A DNA stretch of 21,147 nt. It comes from Microbotryomycetes sp. JL201 (lineage: Eukaryota > Basidiomycota > Microbotryomycetes). Positions within the stretch are counted from its first letter, which is position 1, and each line of letters starts with the position of its first letter. Both the position numbers and the translations under genes were made by a program. The stretch spans positions 1 to 21,147 of the forward strand of contig JAQYUZ010000081.1 of the NCBI GenBank assembly GCA_033819885.1. Reading direction: 5' to 3'. This document shows, one piece after another, positions 1 through 8,783 of this stretch. The notes beneath the pieces were generated by a model that did no database searches, was not told where the DNA came from, and saw only the letters and a program-made list of their open reading frames with translations.

Positions 1-256
1 TAAGGTCAGTCCCAATTGCTCTGTTGATCCAAGCCATTCGGCTCTGACTTGGACAACCAATGCAGGAAATTGCCAAGGACTCGAACGCCTCGTTGAGCGA
101 CCGCGCTTCTGCAGGCATGAGCGCCCTTTCGGACAAGATGGACGAGTCGTCGCAGTGAGTATTGACGTGCATGGCAACATGAGCCAAGTATGCTCATCCG
201 TATATCCTCGCAGCAATGCCAAAGCCGAGGCACACAAGCAGACGGCTAAGAATTAA
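1..256 (+). CDS. grg1: Grg1/Ccg-1-like glucose-repressible small protein, 3' part (copy A)
   Basis: The visible exons are 1-4, 66-154 and 214-256, separated by introns 5-65 (GTCAGT...GCAG) and 155-213 (GTGAGT...CGCAG). The stop is TAA at 254-256. The spliced C-terminal part reads KEIAKDSNASLSDRASA, then a segment ending DESSHNAKAEAHKQTAKN. This is the pattern of the fungal Grg1/Ccg-1 family: small, hydrophilic, alanine- and lysine-rich proteins. Family members are known as glucose-repressed, clock- or stress-induced transcripts, and their molecular role is unclear. The start and first exon(s) lie outside the window, so the gene is partial here and not truncated by nature as far as can be seen. 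A near-identical copy sits on the opposite strand at the right edge. It converges on the sulfotransferase gene with about 105 bp between stop codons. Confidence 0.8.
   Translation, partial: KVSPNCSVDPSHSALTWTTNAGNCQGLERLVERPRFCRHERPFGQDGRVVAVSIDVHGNMSQVCSSVYPRSNAKAEAHKQTAKN
1..256 (+). repeat. Left arm of a ~20.6-kb-spaced inverted duplication
   Basis: The arm matches the reverse complement of 20892-21147 across exons and introns and reaches the window edge, so the true repeat is longer. It corresponds to a duplicated Grg1 gene and not to a mobile element. No transposase, LTR or terminal repeat is seen. Confidence 0.8.
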
Positions 257-361
257 ATGTTCACATCTGTCAATTGTAGTCCAATACCCTTAGTACTTTG
301 AATAACATGGATCTAAACATCGTGCGGCCTTAACGGATTCGCTTGCTCCGAGGGAAACCGG
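257..361. other. Convergent 3' intergenic spacer
   Basis: A spacer of 105 bp separates two convergent stop codons, the Grg1 copy on + and the sulfotransferase on -. The first ~35 bases still resemble the 3' flank of the other Grg1 copy in patches. No other feature is seen. Confidence 0.6.
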
Positions 362-2014
362 TTACGACCACATGTCACCGTTAGGTTTGCTCGTGACGTC
401 CGGAATGTCCACCATACTACTGAAGTCCACACTGTCGCAGAAGTCTATCATCTCGACGGGCAATTCGCCTCGCGCGTTCCGCAACACAGCCAAGTAACCC
501 GCCGCGCAAAACGGTCTGCGCACGATCTTGAGCACTTCTGCTCGAATATCAGGCTCCCAGCTGTCCCAGCTGGCAAAATCGGACCGTCTACGCGAGCGGT
601 AACTTGAAATCGAGTCAGATGTCAACGCACTGAATCAGTTTGCCATGATTTCTCACTCACGGTTGATGCGCTCCTTGTGGCTCGACAATGCAAGCTAGAT
701 CACCCAGGGGAGGCAGATCCTCCTCGGGCAGAAGAAACGCGAGCAGACTGATCATCTGAGTCGAGGCATTACAGTAAATTGGGCATTCTGTAAAGCTACC
801 GCGTCGCAGTGCTCACCTTCGGCATAGGAGTGGCCTTGAGATCCTCGTATCGCAGTGTGTGCGTCAGGACTGGCGCTTGGGACCAATAAAGTGCATGTCT
901 CCCCCATCTCTCAGCCATGTCAATCAGCGAGTCTCGCTGCAGGTTACTGAATTTGCCACCGGGCAAGCTGACTGTTGCCAAGTATCAGCGTCTGCAACGG
1001 AATCAAACGGACTTTGAGACGGACCTTTGGCCTCGTGGTCAAAGTGGCCTTCGGCAGATTTTGGTGCATGACTCAGATGATACCACGATGCGATCGAGTC
1101 GAGAGGGTTGCGTACTGACACGGGCAGTTAGATACTGACCCGTGAATAACCCGATATGGGAGAGGAAACTCACTCAGGTGTACGACCTGGTCGTACTGTT
1201 TGTAATAGTCGGCGCGGGCTGATGTATACACCCTCGGTAAGGCCGGAAAGTGCGTCTGCATCGGTCTTTTAGCTGAAGAATCCTCAAAGGCATTTACGAC
1301 ATGGTAACCTACTTTGATGAAAAATGTTGCATCATGGTCGCATTCTCCCAAGAATGTCTTGGCGAGTCCGAGATCGCAGTCTTTCGTGCGAGGGAGTCAG
1401 GACAGCGTCGCCCACGCTTTGCAGAGCACTTACAGACTGAAGAAGTTTGATAGCTCGTCGCACGCTCGACAAGAGATCTCATGTAGGAATTGCCAGATCG
1501 CGGGAAAGAAACGAATCCGGTCTTAATTGTGCCATTGTACGGCCGGGTGATGAATTCGCGTTTGCAGTCGGGGTCAAGGGCGCTGTGCAAATCAGCGTCC
1601 CATTTGCCGCCGTAGAGGCCTGCTACGTCAGCGGCGTCGGCGTCTGCAAGCGCTGTGACGTCCTGAGCGTCTTGCTCGCTGCCTCGTATGCCGCCGAAGA
1701 CAGCCAAGTGCTCAAGCTGCTGTGCTGCAGCGCCAACGACTTTACTGGAAGAAAGCGCGCCGCTCGGCACTGCAAAGGCCGCCACGACAATCGCCAGAAC
1801 AACGGGCACGAGAACCGGAACGACGTATTGCCGTATATCTGCGAGCGAGAAACCCGTTAGGAATAGGCCTTCGCCGTCTGAAGAAACTCTGCCTACATTG
1901 CTTCGTCTTGTTCGAGTCGATCTGGAGAACGCGTGTGGGTCCCGCGTCTTTCTCGACCAAGACTTCAAGTTCTTCTTGTCGTTGTCCGTCGCCGTTCGCC
2001 GCCGATTGCGACAT
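362..2014 (-). CDS. Membrane-anchored Golgi-type sulfotransferase (WSCD-like)
   Basis: Eight exons (1897-2014, 1434-1838, 1313-1380, 1174-1255, 1025-1114, 817-971, 661-755, 362-602) splice in phase to a 417-residue protein if the ATG at 2014 is used. Residues ~44-66 are one hydrophobic helix, suggesting a type II anchor with a short cytosolic tail and a lumenal catalytic domain. The sulfotransferase PAPS-binding motifs are present: a 5'-PSB loop FPRSGNSYMRSLVE at ~151, a KTHFPA element at ~197, and a 3'-PSB motif RNPLDSIASW at ~226. RYEDL follows at ~295. The layout resembles animal WSCD-type sulfotransferases. The expected reaction is transfer of sulfate from PAPS to a glycan or protein, but the acceptor is unknown. 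The intron after residue 254 (972-1024) and the last one (603-660) each had alternatives; the choices given keep phase, normal length and a CTGAC/CTGAT branch. The gene may be the 3' half of a fusion with the upstream transporter. Confidence 0.8.
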
Positions 2015-2039
2015 TTTCGGAGGATCGTACTTCTTGTTG

Positions 2040-2094
2040 CTGCGCACAGGAAGGACTCAGTTTAACAGTAGCGATGGGCCGGATCACGACTTAC
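2040..2094 (-). other. Candidate intron joining transporter to sulfotransferase
   Basis: On the minus strand the transporter's last codons read ATC AAG ATG TAA GTC, so its stop codon lies inside a perfect donor, AT|GTAAGT. A candidate acceptor, TGTGCGCAG, occurs 55 nt downstream, a length typical of this window. Splicing gives AT+C and then AAC AAG AAG TAC GAT CCT CCG AAA ATG, which is open and in the sulfotransferase frame. The branch sequence is weak. If used, this intron makes exons 2095-2746 and 1897-2039, and a fused CDS over 362-3540 of 2,523 nt (840 residues). If not used, two genes are separated by 76 bp. Confidence 0.55.
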
Positions 2095-3540
2095 ATCTTG
2101 ATCCAAATACCGCTGGCTACCCATCCGACACCGCACCAACCCTCAACTGACACGCTCGCAAAATTCCCAAAGATGCCCGCATTGATTAGAATGGACAGAA
2201 ATTGGCGTATTGTCATGATCAATGAGCTTGTCAATGCACCGAACGATGCGATCGTGTTGAGCAAAACAATGAGTCCGAGCGTGCTTGCGCCCGAAAACAC
2301 AACGACGTCCCACAATAGGGCAGGACTGGTCATCAAAAGACGGGTGTTCGGTAGCAGAGACCCAGTCGCGTTTGAAGCCATGGCAGCAGCCACTGCGATA
2401 GCGCAGGCAAAGCTGTTGGTCCAGATCATTTGGTCGAGCACAGGTGATTCGGGGCCGAAAGGATCTGACGACGACGGATTCTTGCCAAATACCTTTTCTT
2501 GAGTTGTGGACACCAAACCGTCGAAGAAAAGATATCCGACGAGGAAGAGTGTGCCCAGGAGCCCATTCATGAACCCGGACGCCGCTTCGCCACTGTGAGC
2601 TTTGTGGCCCGCGGGTGGCGCAGAGAAAAGGTAGGTCGCACAGCCGAGAAGAATGACGCCGCCAGCGATCCATTCTTTCGGTCTATGTTGTTTTTTCCAT
2701 ACCAGTGCACCCACGACGAGCACAGGGATCATTTTGCTCGTTTTAGCTGGAAAGCGGCGTCGAAGTAGGCGAAGCGATCAGGCCAAGTGGATAACACGCG
2801 AACGTTGAGCAACTGACCAAGAGATTGAGTGGTATACGACACGTACTTCAGGGCTTCGTACTGGCACGTGGTTGAAAGGAAATTGAACAAGGCGACGCTG
2901 GCGTAAGCGACATAAGGACTTGCTGGTCGCAGTCGCGCGGCAAACGATCCATGCTCGGGCATTCTTGACGTCTTGTACCAGAGGATGACGCAGCCCGTCG
3001 TTATTGAAAATATCCTATTGACGACAATCAGGAGTGACGAGCTAGTGAAATGCTCGTTATTTGGTCCTATAGGGTCTGTCAGAATTCTTCGCGATGTGCA
3101 CGAGACTATTATGCAATGTTGCAACTTGCCATATGTAGAAGACCGCATGATCTTTTCCTGTTTGGAGCAAAGCAGAGCCAAGCATTTGCAGGTTCAGTCG
3201 CAGATGGGCATTCAAGGTTCAGGAACCAGATTACCTGCAGCACTCCGTACAGCGAATAGATGACAATGAGGCCCGCTCCATGCAGCATCAACGAGAGGCG
3301 CTTGTTTGCTTGCATGGTGACAGAGGACGCGCCTGCTCCGCTGCGCTCGGACCGCGTCGCAGCTGCGTGATCGGGCGCGCGCGGGGAGGACGGCGTCGAG
3401 CCGCCGGGCGTAGCATATCCATGGCTCGACCGATCAAACGCCGTTGTCGTCCACGAGCCAGAGCCCGAGCCGGCCGAGCTGTGCGCGTGCGTGAACGGTG
3501 ACCGGCTCGCGATAGACGAACGGCGTCGCACATGAGACAT
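2091..3540 (-). CDS. SLC35B/UAA-family nucleotide-sulfate (PAPS-type) transporter
   Basis: Exons 3235-3540, 3130-3157, 2818-3075 and 2091-2746 give 415 residues, close to animal SLC35B2 length. A polar Ser/Gly-rich N-tail of ~75 residues precedes about ten hydrophobic segments. Family signatures are LYGVLQEKIM in helix 1, CQYEALKYVSYTTQSLAKTS followed by KMIPVLVVG, FFDGLVSTTQEKVFG, and LIMTIRQFLSIL near the end. The IMT-RQ signature fits PAPS transporters (SLC35B2/slalom) better than the TTRKF of Hut1/SLC35B1, though a nucleotide-sugar substrate cannot be excluded. It would act in the Golgi or ER membrane as an exchanger. Intron 2 (3076-3129) appears to have a GC donor (TATG|GCAAGT). Intron 3 uses GTCAGT at 2817, which restores the conserved SLAKTSK motif. 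The sulfotransferase lies 76 bp downstream, which supports a sulfate-donor role. The apparent stop may really be a splice donor. Confidence 0.8.
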
Positions 3541-3803
3541 GACGGTGCCCGCACGTTGTAGTCACCACGAGTCAATGGCACTGCTCGACCCCGCAGCTGC
3601 TCAGAATCGTCGGATCGTGCGTCGCGGCTGAACAAGTTCTGGGTCGGTTTTGAGACACAGAGCATGCACAATTACAAGTCTTGACTGCCTGTCCCTGTAT
3701 TCGACTACATCTATGAAACAAGTTCCCGTTCTCCCTCGCCGAATTTCTGTGGCTGCGGTCTAGCACTGAATGGACAGATTGCCCTGGAAGGAGGCCAGGA
3801 ATG
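3541..3803 (-). promoter_or_regulatory. Presumed promoter of the transporter(-sulfotransferase) gene
   Basis: This is the 263 bp between the stop of the cyclopropane synthase and the transporter ATG, both on the minus strand. It must hold the 3' end of one gene and the promoter of the next. I see no TATA box or E-box here, and the small open frames look incidental. Confidence 0.4.
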
Positions 3804-5806
3804 TCAGTCATGACTGTGAGCGAGACAAAGAGGCGGGCGCACCTCTCTGGTCAAAGTGAGAATATGGTCTCCAAGCGCTCGCTGCGAGAAACCAATCTCG
3901 CAGTATACGAAGTAATCTAGCGGCGTCGAAAAGGTCAGTCACAGTCCCTGCGGCCCTCCCGCCTGTGACATAGACTCACAAATCCACTTCCGTCGGAAAA
4001 TTTCAATGTCTTTCCGGCTCTTGAGCTCAGGGTACGCTTCCTTCAGAGCGGGAACGATCTCTGTTTCGAAAGTAGCCTCAAACCGACGACGCCATTCACG
4101 CAACGTGCGCGCATAATCTATCATAAACCTTTCGTCAACAACCATGGACATGCTTGCCTCTCCGTGTTCGACTCACGAGGACCGATATTTTCGATTTGCT
4201 CGACAATGAGCTTGCCTTTAGAGCCTTGCTGCAGAGCATCGACCAAGCTGGTCACAGATGGGAGGAAACCTCCAGGGAAAATGTGTTTCTGGATAAAGTC
4301 GACAGACCTGTAAAATTGCAGGGATGGTTCGTCGGCGCGTTGCCTTCGCACGTTCGAAAGCAGAACTCACTTTCCGTAGTCTTCAAACCGCGATTCAGGC
4401 ATCGTGATGACTTGAATCACCGCCAGACCACGTTCAGGCTTGAGGACTCGCGATACAACCTCAAAATACGTCGACAAGAATTCCTTGCCAACAGCCTCGA
4501 TCATTTCGATGCTGACCACGCGATCAAATGCGTAGCTGTTGTAGCCCAAAGTTAGCAAACGTTCCTCAATTCAGCCCAGAGAGCACACTTGAAAGACGGA
4601 GGGAGCGCTCGATAGTCGAGCAAGTGGACCTTGATCGAATCGCTCAGACCTGCCGCCTCAATGCGAGCTTCGGCCAAGACTTTTTGCTCGATGGACAGCG
4701 TCAAGGTATCGACAGTGCAGCCAGTGGACCGAACAGCCTGTCAGGCAAGCGTCAGTCACGTTTGCTGATAGGAATTTGTGGTTGCGCCTCACTTCGATGG
4801 CAAAGCTTCCCCAACCACTGCCAATCTCCAGCACTCGGTCGCCCTTGCTCAGCCGGGCCCGGGCGATAACAGTTCGGATTTTTCTGAGCTGCGCGACTTC
4901 AAGCTCGTCCACGTCTTTGGCAGGTGCATACTCGCGCTCAGTGTGTGGCAAGTCTCCTTCAACGCCGCCTTCGCGCGCGGTCCAAATGGCGCACGAATAC
5001 GTCATGTCAGCAGACAAGAATGACTCGAACATGCGATTCGAGATCTTGCATACGAGAACGCTAGTTAGTCGAATAACCGGAACAGCTCGACTGCTTCGCG
5101 ACGTACATCGTAGTGCGCCGAGATGTTCGAGATGGCGTTCGAGAGCGAGTTGACGAAGCGAGAGTTGACGATGGCGTTGAACGTCGTAAATAACTTGCCG
5201 GCCAAGCCTGTCGATAGCTCGTTCAAGCTGCTGCGGTTGAGAATAAACAGCTGCAGGCAAAACGTATCAACGAGGCTGGGATTGATATTGACTCGTCTCT
5301 TGAACTCGCCTTAAAAAGCGCGTCGAGATCATCAGTCTCAACGTCGCCGACCATGTAGGCTTCCGAGAATCCCAGATCGCTCAGCAAGAGCATCCTGACC
5401 CAGAAAGCATCGTTGACGACACGCAATTCTGCCGTAATCTCGTCCGTAGCCCGGTTTGGCTTTTTTGTCTTGTCTGGGTTTGGATGCTTGTCGCTGTAAA
5501 TTGCCGGCGTGCCGAAAGTGTAAACTTCGCCGGAAGGGACGCTGATGAGACGCAGCTGGCCTCTTTCAATCTTTTCCATCAAGCCGACGATCGTTGTCCT
5601 AACCCCAACTTGTTAGTTCGTGCCTCGTGGTAAAAAGCTAGCGTTTGTAGGCTGCGCAGATACATCGTGACATACTTTGCCAACAAGACAAGCGGTCCCC
5701 AACTCTTTGACAGCAAGAGTTCCTTCGAGCCATTGACGAGACGATCGGCCGCGCTGGCGAGCTTGCTAGACTCTTTGTAGTTGGGCGTCGAAAAGTACGA
5801 GCTCAT
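3804..5806 (-). CDS. Cyclopropane-fatty-acyl-phospholipid synthase (fungal type)
   Basis: Nine exons (5676-5806, 5310-5598, 5107-5250, 4793-5044, 4589-4737, 4371-4535, 4177-4307, 3980-4117, 3804-3916) give 503 residues, all in phase. The protein carries the CFA-synthase landmarks: SNISAHYDISN and FLSADMTYSCAIW, the SAM-binding loop LEIGSGWGSFA near residue 262, VVSIEMIEAVG near 330, HIFPGG near 387, IGPHYARTLREWRRRF, and FRRKWIYYFVYCEIGF near the end. The family transfers a methylene group from S-adenosylmethionine to a cis double bond in membrane phospholipid acyl chains. The HYD...MTYSC form argues for the fungal CFA branch and not sphingolipid C9-methyltransferase. Intron 2 (5251-5309) has a GC donor (AAG|GCGAGT). 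The start at 5806 is the first ATG of the open frame. The final codons could alternatively be removed by a 29-nt intron, but that is too short to prefer. Confidence 0.88.
5251..5309 (-). other. GC-AG intron in the cyclopropane synthase
   Basis: The phase and the conserved FK|LFILNR junction place the donor at AAG|GCGAGT, with a GC in place of GT and otherwise consensus. The intron is 59 nt and ends CTGCAG. No GT donor nearby keeps the frame. Confidence 0.75.
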
Positions 5807-6295
5807 CGTGAATCGGCCGCAGTTTACGAGGGCGGTCTCTGTATGCTTGTGGCTTGCGGATGTGACCACGAAACCCTGTTGAACTCGGATCGATTATCGA
5901 ACGAGCCGATGCGCGCGCTCGGTGCGGTCACGTGCTTGGCAAAGCGGTCGATGCTGCGAAGGTGGTCTCGGCCGCTTCAGGCGTCGGCTGCACCTTTGTG
6001 ATGAAGCGAGAGGAAAGCTGGCCGCGTGAGCCCCACTCTGCCTCATTTGGCTTTGGCAGATCGCCAGCTCGAGATCGAACCGCTGATCGGGCCGCTGCGC
6101 ACCCGCGACGTCGAGGTGGGTACTTGCGACGTGGCACGTCTCCGTGTGCACATCACAGTACCTCGGCGACTTAAGACACGGCCAGTCTGCCAAGGTATTA
6201 TTTCCTCAATTCCGAGCGCCCCGAAGCCCGAGCGACAACTCTTCCGTTTTTTCCTTTCCTGAATCGTTGTACAAGCACCCTGAGGTCTATTCGGT
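5807..6295 (-). promoter_or_regulatory. Intergenic region: ERV46 3' end and cyclopropane synthase promoter
   Basis: This 489-bp stretch has no convincing gene. Open frames on both strands here have no recognisable motifs or splice support. A palindromic E-box CACGTG lies at 5929-5934 inside GGTCACGTGCT, about 120 bp upstream of the synthase ATG. It is a plausible site for a bHLH factor of the Cbf1/USF type. Confidence 0.45.
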
Positions 6296-8502
6296 CTACA
6301 AAAACTTGCCTTCTCGAGCAGCAAAGCCCAATCCCTGCTTTGCGCCACCACCCCCGTTTTTGAGTGTCCGCCGTCCGGCATACTGCACGCAGCGATGTTT
6401 GAGACTCGCAGAGAAAGCACAAGTCTGCTCTGTAACTCACCACAAATGAATCAATCAATGACGCGACGGTCAAAATGCCGCCGACGATGGCGCACGTTGA
6501 AGTCAAGAAGTGCGCAAACGACTGCCGCGTTTCTTTGTGAATGACCATGAGAGGAGAGATTTCGTAATTGAAGAACACTGTACAACAAATGTGAGTGACG
6601 ACGTGAGTCAGCTGGCGCCTTCAATGGCTTACAGCCCGGCACGCCGGCATAGCCGTGAGTCGTCTGATGCCCTTGTGCATCCTTGCCAGGCTTGTTGGTA
6701 GTCACTGCCGCCAAAAATTACGTGAGTCTCTCATTTTGTACTCGCATTGTAGGGCGCCGAGGTCCTCACAGTCTCGCTCGTATTGAGTGACCGAGTACTG
6801 TACCAGATGGCAAAACGTCAACCACGGTCCAAGGTCCAAGGTTCTAGGTACAACGAGCTCACCTGGTGCGTATTCAGTTCTCGGCCGTCAAGGAACGAGA
6901 ACTTTGTCGATACGACCTCTGCAAGATATAGGTCAGAACAAGCGCCTGGGCATACCGCTGTTTTCGACGGACTGAGGAACATCTGGAACACTGCCACGTG
7001 AAGGAGGGTCAGTGGCGAGTCAAGCGACACACTGTGCCGGACGCACTGTAATTGGACTCTTCCGTGTGCGCTTCGTAGCCATCCAGAGGATTGACAATGC
7101 CGAGACTCTTCTTGGTCGACTCTGCCGTCACTCCACCCCGGCCAACAAATTCATCCTCAGTCTCGCTCGAGAACCGGAAATGGTTGATGCGATGACCAAA
7201 GTCGTGTTTGCTACCGCTCTGCAAGTAAGGCACGAGATCGTGTATGTGCATCGAATTGGATTGGAACGACCGTCCCGGAGACAAGTGAAAGTTGCCGATC
7301 ACCTTGTTGACCCTGACTTTACCGGCCACGTTGCAGCCTTCGTCTGATTGTGTTTTGATCTTGTCTGTCCAGCCTTCCGAAACACACTGCCGAATAGTCC
7401 CGAATAATCAAGTCAGAGGGCCAGTTACGCAGCGCCTCAAACTTTAACTGATAGCTCGCACCTGTTCTATCGCTTCCGGGTTAACGAAACTCCACCCTCT
7501 TCGCACATATGCTTCTCGCACGTCTTCGCAAGAATTGCAGCATCCTGGATTGGGACCTTCCGTCGGCGGTGTTCCACCGTAGCACGAACCACCTGAGAAG
7601 GTATTGAAAGAAGATTATGAGGATCGTGGAAGAGGCGTGTTACAGGAGTAGGCCGAGGCAGTCTCACAATAGCTCGGGCCCCTTTGCGCGGCGACTTTCT
7701 CAAGTTCCCCCTTGAGTTCTTTCGAGTTGGCGCCGTCTATCCGCTTGCCGTCTTTAGTCAGTCTTGTCTTAGACACGTCGTGGTGGATATCTGCGCGTTT
7801 CCGGAAGAGGCATGAGATTTGCCAGGTGTTTAGCGCGAGGTCTCTGGTGGCGTCGATCTTGTGACTCACCGTTCTGATGTTCTCCGGAAATGTCCATAAT
7901 ATCAACGCTCAACACTGTCGAAAGCGGGCGATGAGTGTCAGGGATTGTGTCACGACGACAAGAAGCCAACACGATCTACTGACGGTAGCATGGCACGCGA
8001 GGAAAGTCAATGTCGAGGTTGACGACGAGCTTCTCGCCTCTGGACTTGTCCACAACAATCGATGGTTCCTGGGATTACGGACGGTCGCGTCCGAAGTAAG
8101 CTACAGCGATTCCGGCGCGTTGATTGACTGCGGACTCACCCAGTGCACGCGCCTGTAATCGATGAATTCGTACAGAGTCAAGCTGAGGATCAAACTCAGC
8201 GACACGAGGGTCACTAGACGCCATCATGCGTTAGCTGTCGCCACACAGACGCGAATCTTCCGGACGAGCGAGCGCTGCAGCTCTGCGCACGCGCGCGCGC
8301 ACACACTTACGCAAGCCGCCAAACCCTGTTTTGATCTTGACGTCATCCATGGTCTACATGAGTAGCGTTTGCGGCGTCAGCGAGCAGACTTTGGCCGCTG
8401 CCGACGTGAGGCCCGGGCGCGGCGCATCGTCGAGGCGGGCAACCATGTACTCACCTTGCCGAAGGCATCGAAGCCCTTGACTGAAGTAAATCGGCGTCCC
8501 AT
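6296..8502 (-). CDS. ERV46: Erv46/ERGIC3, ER-Golgi cargo receptor subunit
   Basis: Fourteen exons (8455-8502, 8311-8353, 8140-8213, 7984-8068, 7870-7914, 7668-7790, 7462-7592, 7047-7386, 6973-6990, 6863-6918, 6770-6797, 6633-6704, 6441-6577, 6296-6382) give 428 residues with every junction in phase. The N-terminus contains SVKGFDAFGK, then a transmembrane helix at ~31-50. The lumenal part carries CYLLSVDIMDISGEH, the cysteine-rich YCGSCYGG...GCCNSCEDVREAY and GKVRVNKVIGNFHLSPGR. FFNYEISPL and QSFAHFLTSTCAIVGG lead into the C-terminal membrane helix near 375-400. Yeast Erv46 is 415 residues. In the known family it pairs with Erv41 in COPII/COPI vesicles to retrieve ER residents and sort cargo. 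Exon 9 is only 18 nt. Confidence 0.95.
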
Positions 8503-8783
8503 GGCGGCCGACGCTACCCCGACGATGCGCAGTCACAAGCTAAAAAGGATCGTGCTTCGCTGCCCAGGTTGTCACGAAAGGACGTTGTGCAGAAAAAGGG
8601 TTTGACGCGCATTACGAACAACAACAAAACAAAGCGCTCGTCGCATTTGGAAACACAAAATGATGAGAAAGCCAGAACCCAAAAATCGTCCCGCAAAATC
8701 CTTCCAAGTCCAAGCGGGACTCCAAGCAATTGCGTATACTTGCCGATGTTTCATTGCTTCTCGAGAGATTCGCGAAACGGCCA
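8503..8783 (-). promoter_or_regulatory. Intergenic: SUMO protease 3' end and ERV46 promoter
   Basis: A 281-bp spacer between two minus-strand genes. It is A-rich on the plus strand around 8610-8700 and contains no recognisable gene. Confidence 0.4.

Noticed and set aside
630-660. A 31-nt intron near the sulfotransferase 3' end
   Set aside because: A later AG in the same phase gives a 58-nt intron (603-660) with a CTGAC branch at a normal distance, which fits the local intron size.
1447-2502. Plus-strand open frames of up to 189 codons
   Set aside because: They lie opposite the sulfotransferase and transporter exons, have no family motifs, and their composition is that of antisense shadow frames.
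2091-3540. Calling the transporter Hut1 (UDP-galactose, SLC35B1)
   Set aside because: The SLAKTSKMIPV motif is shared with Hut1, but IMTIRQ near the end and the sulfotransferase neighbour fit PAPS transporters better. It remains an alternative.
3804-3843. A terminal 29-nt intron (GTGCGC...CACAG) in the cyclopropane synthase
   Set aside because: It is far below the intron size seen here, and the read-through ending is open to a stop 16 codons later.
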